A DNA stretch of 10,346 bases from an uncultured Campylobacter sp. (GTDB lineage: Bacteria > Campylobacterota > Campylobacteria > Campylobacterales > Campylobacteraceae). Of this stretch, positions 6,587 through 10,346 are shown one piece after another. The notes under the pieces are model-generated. The model saw only the letters and a list, made by a program, of their open reading frames with translations. It made no database searches and had not been told where the DNA came from. Within the stretch, counting starts at the first letter, position 1, and each line of letters begins with the position of its first letter. The position numbers and the translations under genes were made by a program. The stretch is taken from NCBI GenBank assembly GCA_937875715.1, contig CALEHZ010000008.1:1-10346 (forward strand), written 5' to 3'.

Positions 6587-7127
6587 CGAGCTTGTAAGCT
6601 CTTTTGCGCGTCTGCCTGGAGTGGGCAAAAAATCAGCACAGAAATACGCATATTTCGTAGCGCTTGGCGATCCGTTTTTTGGTCAAAATTTAGCTCATCA
6701 AATAGAAGAAGCGGTGCGCTTTTTAAAGCATTGCACGCGTTGTGGATTTATCGCTGAGCATGAGCTGTGCGATATCTGCGCTGATGAGCTGCGAAATACT
6801 GAGCTTTTGTGCGTAGTAGAGAGTGCAAAAGACATCATCACAATAGAAAATTCACACTCTTATGACGGGCTTTATTTTGTTTTAAATGACACAGATGATT
6901 TATTTAAGCTTAGAAATGCAATTAAAGCAAACGGCACAAAAGAGCTGATTTTTGCGCTTACGCCAAGCCTAGCAAGTGACTCTATTATGCTTTTGGTTGA
7001 AAATGAGTTAGAAGATTTAGGGCTAAAATTTACAAAAATTGCCCAAGGCGTCCCAACTGGCGTAAGCCTAGAAAATATCGATATTCTCTCACTTTCAAAA
7101 GCACTAAAAGATAGAAATAAGGTCTAA
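6567..7127 (+). CDS. recR: Recombination protein RecR
   Basis: RecR acts in the RecFOR/RecOR pathway, loading RecA onto single-stranded gaps and ends. The 186-residue product has the N-terminal helix-hairpin-helix (RLPGVGKKSAQKYA, 15-28), a zinc site C56/C59/C68/C71, and a Toprim domain from about 79, including E85 (CVVESAKD), the LNDTDD acidic stretch and the C-terminal GVPTGVSLENIDILSLSKAL. It is slightly shorter than E. coli RecR. The start at 6567 gives MKLDRFDELVSSFARLPGVG, the family N-terminus. An in-frame ATG at 6534 would add 11 residues deep within racS and is not favoured. Overlap with racS suggests translational coupling, and the next gene starts only 2 bases after the stop codon. 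The position after racS matches C. jejuni. Confidence 0.95.
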   Translation: MKLDRFDELVSSFARLPGVGKKSAQKYAYFVALGDPFFGQNLAHQIEEAVRFLKHCTRCGFIAEHELCDICADELRNTELLCVVESAKDIITIENSHSYDGLYFVLNDTDDLFKLRNAIKANGTKELIFALTPSLASDSIMLLVENELEDLGLKFTKIAQGVPTGVSLENIDILSLSKALKDRNKV

Positions 7128-7129
7128 AA

Positions 7130-7909
7130 ATGCTAAAAAACGAAGTTTATAATATAAAAAGCTGCGATGATTTTGAACTTGGCATTAAGCGAGAGTCGCT
7201 TTTAAACTTTACGCTAACATATGATGATGAAAAAGACATCAAAGCTATTCTTTGTATCATCGCTGGACTTGGTGCTGATACTAGCGTAGAATACAGACAA
7301 AAACTAGCTAAAAGCATAGCAAGCAAGCTTGATGTAGCTGTGATAAATCCAAATTATCACTATATTTCAAGTAATGTTTATTTTGATAAAAATGCCTTTA
7401 TGGATAAAATTGACAAGCTTATTTTTAGGCTAGTTGCTAGTAAAATCGGCTTTAAAGTAGATGATGATTTTGATAAAAAAGCAGATGATAAAAACTATAT
7501 AAATGAGGTTTTAGAAAAGCTTAATTTATACATGGGAGTAAATAAGCTTAATGGTAATTTTTCCATGGATAGTCGTATGAATATGCATTTTACGATGGAT
7601 CCTTTAAATGGCGAGTATCAAAACTTTGGCATAATGCCAGCCTTGGATGTGATAAATGCTATTTTGTATGTAAAGAAAAATGCCTTAAATAAAGCGTTTG
7701 TGGGGCAGAGCAAGGATTTGCCTTGTATCTTAGTAGGCTCAAGCCATGGTGGATATATCGCAAATATCGCAGCCAAAATCGCTCCGTGGCTAGTAGATGC
7801 TGTGATTGATAACTCATCGTGGAATTTAAAAAACGAGGCTTATGAAAACCCAGATTGTTCCTACGACACCTTTAGAAATATCGGCTTTGGCAAGGAAATT
7901 GATTTTTAA
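7130..7909 (+). CDS. DUF2920 N-terminal fragment (as it stands in the sequence)
   Basis: This 259-residue part is what ribosomes would make without frameshifting. It holds the N-terminal two thirds of the family: the opening MLKNEVYNIKSCDDFELGIKRES-type region, a stretch IIAGLGAD (44-50), and the nucleophile-elbow motif G203-S-S205-H-G207 followed by GYIANIAAKIAPW. Ser205 is therefore the candidate catalytic residue, while the candidate Asp and His lie in the lost C-terminal part, so this fragment alone is probably inactive. The start is secure: AAGG lies 6 bases before the ATG and recR ends 2 bases upstream, which points to one operon with recR. Confidence 0.75.
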   Translation: MLKNEVYNIKSCDDFELGIKRESLLNFTLTYDDEKDIKAILCIIAGLGADTSVEYRQKLAKSIASKLDVAVINPNYHYISSNVYFDKNAFMDKIDKLIFRLVASKIGFKVDDDFDKKADDKNYINEVLEKLNLYMGVNKLNGNFSMDSRMNMHFTMDPLNGEYQNFGIMPALDVINAILYVKKNALNKAFVGQSKDLPCILVGSSHGGYIANIAAKIAPWLVDAVIDNSSWNLKNEAYENPDCSYDTFRNIGFGKEIDF

Positions 7910-8001
7910 AATATTATAGAACCGGCTTTCAAACCGAAAATTTCAAAATATTTCTTTCAGATAAAACTTATTGGACAAGCAATCCAAACAGCCCTTATTA
8001 T

Positions 8002-8418
8002 ATGTCAAAATCACGCTTTGAAGTGCGAGATGCAAATCACAAAGAGCATCTAAAAATCCAAGCAAATGTCGCTAAATGTGTCTATATAGGCTATCACAGC
8101 ACCAAAGATCACTTAGCGCCTTATAAAGACAAAGTTCAATTTTATAAAAACTTACAAAAGCTAGGGTTTGATGCCACTTTACACTTGATTAAAAATCAAA
8201 GCGAAGTTGATGGAAAATTCATTAAAAACCTAGAACACAGCTTTAATATGAGCGTAAAAATGCTTATTTTAAAAGAACTTCCGCCACTTTTAGAGCTTTT
8301 TAAAAATTTCAAAAAAGCAAAAATTGCCAAAAATATCAGCTATCCTTGTAAAGAATTTGTGTATATTTTCAAAGAAAATCGTGGCAAAATAGAAGCAAAA
8401 TGTGAAAAAATAATTTGA
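8002..8418 (+). CDS. DUF2920 C-terminal fragment, probably not translated on its own
   Basis: The 138-residue frame from the first ATG contains the family C-terminus: GYHSTKDHLAPYKDKVQFY, LHLIKNQSEVDGKFIKNLEH and the tail SYPCKEFVYIFKENRG. Asp in STKD and His in NLEH are candidates for the rest of a hydrolase triad. No Shine-Dalgarno sequence precedes 8002, and homologous sequence extends 5' of it to the frameshift at about 7903, so this is the tail of the upstream gene. Translation would need re-initiation or a -1 slip at T-TTT-TAA. Confidence 0.5.
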   Translation: MSKSRFEVRDANHKEHLKIQANVAKCVYIGYHSTKDHLAPYKDKVQFYKNLQKLGFDATLHLIKNQSEVDGKFIKNLEHSFNMSVKMLILKELPPLLELFKNFKKAKIAKNISYPCKEFVYIFKENRGKIEAKCEKII

Positions 8419-8541
8419 ATTTTATAAAATTCAGTGCTTGAATTTTATGAATTTTATAAAATTTGGCTCATCCACTGCTGCGAATTTTATAAAATTCATT
8501 TTATATCAGCGTTTTAAGGCAAGTGAATTTTATAAAATTCA
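8416..8541. repeat. Dispersed palindromic repeat cluster, DUF2920-flgP gap
   Basis: Perfect palindromes TGAATTTTATAAAATTCA lie at 8416-8433 and 8524-8541. One-mismatch copies are at 8448-8465, preceded by a direct TGAATTTTA at 8439-8447, and at 8481-8498. The first copy begins with the TGA stop codon of the upstream gene. The last copy ends 3 bases before the sigma-54 promoter of flgP. An open frame runs through the cluster into flgP but would translate as repeat-derived MNFMNFIKFG-type sequence, which is not believable. Confidence 0.88.
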
Positions 8542-8544
8542 AAG

Positions 8545-8560
8545 TGGAACACTTATTGCT
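8545..8560 (+). promoter_or_regulatory. Sigma-54 promoter of the flgPQR operon
   Basis: TGGAACACTTATTGCT fits the sigma-54 (RpoN) consensus TGGCACG-N4-TTGCW, with the invariant GG and GC exactly 12 bases apart and the TTGCT box intact. Start of transcription about 12 bases past the GC would fall near 8571, leaving a leader of about 26 bases that contains the flgP ribosome binding site. Sigma-54 controls the rod, hook and basal body class of flagellar genes in Campylobacter, with FlgR as activator. Confidence 0.82.
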
Positions 8561-8580
8561 TATGACTTTACGAAATTCAC

Positions 8581-8588
8581 AAAAAAGG
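8581..8588 (+). promoter_or_regulatory. Ribosome binding site deciding the flgP start
   Basis: AAAAAAGG lies 8 bases before the ATG at 8597, which begins a normal lipoprotein signal peptide. This choice also places the sigma-54 promoter upstream of the gene instead of inside it, arguing against the in-frame ATG at 8438. Confidence 0.7.
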
Positions 8589-8596
8589 TTAAAACA

Positions 8597-9040
8597 ATGA
8601 AAAAAACATTGCTTTTCGTAGCTTTTGCTACATTATTCACAGCTTGTACTTCAAGTGCTACAAATGCGTTAGCCCCAGCCCCAGCTCCAAAAGCTGAAAT
8701 GTATGGCTTAGAGACAATCCCAACTGCGAATTTTTCAGCATTTGGCGATGGCGTTCCACCACTTGATACTTATAGCCCAGCACAGGCTCGTGCGCTTGCT
8801 AAAAGAGCAGCGATTGCAGATGCGCAACGTCAGCTAGCAACAAAACTATTTGGCGTAAAAATCAACGCAAAAGACACAGTTAAAGATGCGATGCTAAAAA
8901 GCTCAGTAATCGAAGCTAGAGTTCACGGACTTGTTAAAAACGCCGCAATTGTCGATGAGCAGTATAAAGACGGCCTTTACCGCGTAGAGATGGAAATTCA
9001 AATGGATAAGGCTACATGGGAAAGACTTTTTGCTTACTAA
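8597..9040 (+). CDS. flgP: Flagellar basal-disk lipoprotein FlgP (LPP20 family)
   Basis: In C. jejuni FlgP forms the large basal disk under the outer membrane that anchors the wide, high-torque flagellar motor; mutants make flagella but do not swim. The 147-residue product has a lipoprotein signal, MKKTLLFVAFATLFTAC, with Cys17 as the lipid-modified residue, then a Pro/Ala-rich linker (25-32) and the LPP20 domain (about 35-145) with GDGVPPLDTYSPAQARALAK and AAIADAQRQLATKLFG. The lipobox (F-T-A-C) is slightly unusual at -3. The start at 8597 is preferred over an upstream in-frame ATG at 8438 because of the signal peptide, the ribosome binding site and the promoter position. It overlaps flgQ by 25 bases. 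FlgP rather than another LPP20 paralogue is inferred from the flgQ and flgR neighbours. Confidence 0.88.
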   Translation: MKKTLLFVAFATLFTACTSSATNALAPAPAPKAEMYGLETIPTANFSAFGDGVPPLDTYSPAQARALAKRAAIADAQRQLATKLFGVKINAKDTVKDAMLKSSVIEARVHGLVKNAAIVDEQYKDGLYRVEMEIQMDKATWERLFAY

Positions 9041-9684
9041 TAGCGATTATTTCGTGCTTTGCAGGTGAATATGTAAAAGATATGAGCCCTTTTAAAAGCA
9101 CGAAAGATTTTGAATTTTCTAAACTTTTAGAAAATTCAAAATCTTCAAATCTTTTAGAAAATTCAAATATTTCAAAAAATTCAAAATCTCAAAAAATTCA
9201 AAATAAAAAAACTGCTGAGCATGTTTTAGAAAATTCAAAAAATTCACAACAAAAAAGCTATAAAAAAGCTAATTTAACTGATTTTTATAATTCAAAAAAT
9301 TCAAAAATTATTAGTGGACAAAAAAGCGATGAATACATATTCTGGGCGAAATTTTTCACCACAAATCAAATGCTAAGCACAAGAATTATCGCCTTTTCAA
9401 AAGCTATGCAAAAAAGCGATGAGAGCGAGTTTTTGCCGTTTTGCGAACTAAAAATGCCAAGATTTTATCATCAAAGTGAGCTAGAATATTTTAAAGCAAA
9501 CGAAGAAGCACTGGCTGATTGCTTTACAAAATCGCCGTTTTATGTGCTTGAATACTCAAATTTTTTACAAAATGGCTCAAAATTAAAAACAAATTTAAAG
9601 ACAAATATCACTCAAATTCCTGTTCATTTCATAGCGATTTTTAAGGGCTATGGTGCTATAATCCTAGCAAAAATTGAAAACTAG
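9016..9684 (+). CDS. flgQ: Flagellar motility protein FlgQ
   Basis: FlgQ is required for FlgP stability and for motility in C. jejuni. I assign this gene mainly by position between flgP and flgR, supported by an exported N-terminus; I cannot point to a named domain. The 222-residue product starts MGKTFCLLIAIISCFAG. Either cleavage after Ala16 or a short lipobox (I-I-S-C14) is possible. Residues about 30-96 are a low-complexity Asn/Ser/Lys-rich stretch (LLENSKSSNLLENSN and NSKNSK repeats) encoded by the same AAAATTCA core that fills the intergenic regions. The C-terminal part (about 105-222, YIFWAKFFTTNQMLSTRIIAF through FKGYGAIILAKIEN) looks like ordinary folded sequence. AAGG lies 4 bases before the ATG, inside the end of flgP, suggesting coupled translation. 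Confidence 0.75.
   Translation: MGKTFCLLIAIISCFAGEYVKDMSPFKSTKDFEFSKLLENSKSSNLLENSNISKNSKSQKIQNKKTAEHVLENSKNSQQKSYKKANLTDFYNSKNSKIISGQKSDEYIFWAKFFTTNQMLSTRIIAFSKAMQKSDESEFLPFCELKMPRFYHQSELEYFKANEEALADCFTKSPFYVLEYSNFLQNGSKLKTNLKTNITQIPVHFIAIFKGYGAIILAKIEN
9104..9303. repeat. Intergenic-type repeat cores inside flgQ coding sequence
   Basis: Eight cores (TGAATTTT once, AAAATTCA seven times) lie in this 200-base coding stretch. At 9104-9145 there is a perfect 20-bp inverted repeat with a 2-base loop (arms 9104-9123 and 9126-9145), centred on TTTTCTAAA/TTTAGAAAA. The 17-mer CTTTTAGAAAATTCAAA recurs exactly at 9124-9140 and 9151-9167, 27 bases (9 codons) apart, and a close third copy starts near 9225. 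All keep the flgQ frame open and read as E-N-S-K or N-S-K. Confidence 0.8.
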
Positions 9685-9691
9685 GTGAGCA

Positions 9692-10346
9692 GTGAAAAAG
9701 ACAAAAGTAGCAATCGTAGAAGATGATATAAATATGCGAAAATCCCTTGAATTCGCGCTTGGAGAGTATGAGGAATTTGAAGTAAAGTGCTTTAAATCAG
9801 CACTTGATGCGCTTAAAAAAATGCCAGAAGATACTAGCATTATCGTAACTGATATAAATATGCCTGGCATGGATGGCATCGCCTTTGCCAAAGAAGTAGG
9901 CTCAAAATATGATATAATAATCATGACAGGCAATGCAAGTCTAAGTCATGCAATCGAGGGTTTAAGGCTTGGCGTGCGTGATTTTTTAACCAAGCCTTTT
10001 GATGTAAATACTTTGGTAGATGCTCTTCGCAAAGTGCGTGATAATAGCGTAAATAAGGCTGTTAAAATCATCAAAAATGATGAAAAAAATGAAAGTGATG
10101 AGAGCAAATTTTTAGGCAGTTCGCAGCAGCTAGAAAACACCTTAAAACTAGCCAAAAAGGCAGCCGTGACTGATGCTAGCGTAATGCTAAATGGCCAGAG
10201 TGGCGTTGGCAAGGAGCTTTTTGCGCATTTTATACATGATAATTCAGCTAGAAAAAATGCGCCTTTTGTGGCAATAAATATGGCTGCAATTCCAGAAAAT
10301 TTAATTGAAAGTGAGCTTTATGGCTACGAAAAAGGCGCATTTACTG
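9692..10346 (+). CDS. flgR: Sigma-54-dependent response regulator FlgR (3' end outside the window)
   Basis: FlgR is the NtrC-like activator phosphorylated by FlgS; it drives RpoN-dependent flagellar promoters. 218 codons are visible. The receiver domain (about 4-118) has D11/D12, phospho-acceptor D54 in [11 protein letters not shown]79 and K101. After a short linker the AAA+ domain begins near 140 with FLGSS, Walker A as GQSGVGKE (168-175), and the start of the sigma-54-contacting loop GAFT(G) at 215, cut by the window edge. The start is GTG, with AGGTGA just upstream; an in-frame TGA lies two codons before it and the first in-frame ATG would delete the acidic pocket, so GTG is the only sensible start. 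It lies 7 bases after flgQ in one operon. In C. jejuni flgR is phase-variable through A/T tracts, which could be looked for in the missing part. Confidence 0.93.
   Translation, partial: MKKTKVAIVEDDINMRKSLEFALGEYEEFEVKCFKSALDALKKMPEDTSIIVTDINMPGMDGIAFAKEVGSKYDIIIMTGNASLSHAIEGLRLGVRDFLTKPFDVNTLVDALRKVRDNSVNKAVKIIKNDEKNESDESKFLGSSQQLENTLKLAKKAAVTDASVMLNGQSGVGKELFAHFIHDNSARKNAPFVAINMAAIPENLIESELYGYEKGAFT

Larger units (their letters stand above)
7130..8418 (+). pseudogene. DUF2920-family protein gene, broken by a one-base frameshift
   Basis: The whole interval encodes one DUF2920 protein (the family with C. jejuni paralogues such as Cj1305c, Cj1306c and Cj1310c), with an alpha/beta-hydrolase-like look and no established function. 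The frame from 7130 ends at a TAA (7907-7909) inside GATTTTTAAAA. Reading one base back, as if the T5 run were T6, continues IDF into LKYYRTGFQTENFK and KTYWTSNPNSPYYM without a stop to 8418, giving about 429 residues. The 33 codons between 7903 and the next ATG (8002) carry family sequence, which shows that this is a single split gene. The stop codon TGA is the first three bases of a repeat palindrome. It may be a true mutation, a slippage-switched gene or a read error. Confidence 0.82.

Noticed and set aside
7066..7083. Sigma-28-like CGATAT at the end of recR, as a promoter for the DUF2920 gene
   Set aside because: It is inside recR coding sequence, has no convincing -35 element, and the 2-base gap between the genes makes cotranscription simpler.
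1890..8541. Insertion sequence or miniature transposon as the source of the repeats
   Set aside because: Copies lack a constant length, defined ends or target-site duplications, and no transposase is seen; a spread mechanism cannot be read from this window.
8438..8596. N-terminal extension of flgP to the ATG at 8438
   Set aside because: It would translate repeat DNA, bury the lipoprotein signal and include the sigma-54 promoter; the ATG at 8597 has a ribosome binding site.
9664..10212. Minus-strand open frames opposite flgR
   Set aside because: The plus strand encodes a clear receiver plus AAA+ protein; the antisense frames have no support.

Overview
The window is AT-rich, densely coded bacterial DNA and looks like a Campylobacter (Campylobacterota) chromosome. 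The main reason is a conserved gene block: divergent dnaJ and racR, then racS and recR, the same order known in C. jejuni. It is followed by an operon in the order flgP-flgQ-flgR, again the C. jejuni order. The long AT-rich repeat arrays between genes are not a feature I know from C. jejuni, so another species in the genus is more likely. I cannot name it.

Left half (1-4329, all minus strand): the 5' part of an unrecognised gene, prfB (peptide release factor 2), hypA and hypE (NiFe-hydrogenase maturation), and dnaJ. Centre (4330-4447): a divergent promoter region. Right half (4448 to the end, all plus strand): racR and racS (two-component system), recR (overlapping racS by 20 bases), a DUF2920-family gene broken by a one-base frameshift, then flgP, flgQ and a partial flgR. 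A near-consensus sigma-54 promoter lies just upstream of flgP. Because flgR encodes a sigma-54-dependent activator and is the third gene of the same operon, a feedback loop is plausible.

The most unusual content is a dispersed repeat. Its unit is the 9-mer TGAATTTTA, often paired with its reverse complement to give the perfect palindrome TGAATTTTATAAAATTCA, with a longer variant TGAATTTTTTAAAAAATTCA. By eye, the 8-base core TGAATTTT/AAAATTCA occurs about 35 times in roughly 1 kb of noncoding sequence and about 14 times in coding sequence, eight of those inside flgQ. The repeats fill the hypA-hypE, hypE-dnaJ, racR-racS and DUF2920-flgP gaps. They build a perfect 16-bp terminator stem behind racR, supply the stop codon of the DUF2920 gene, and lie next to several ribosome binding sites. 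Each core contains RAATTY, the motif whose methylation by CtsM marks DNA for uptake in C. jejuni. That makes a DNA-uptake-sequence role, like those of Neisseria and Haemophilus, an attractive but untested idea.

Several start codons need care because open frames run through the repeats: hypE should start at 3074 and flgP at 8597, not at upstream in-frame ATGs. No tRNA, rRNA, CRISPR array, transposase or phage gene was seen.
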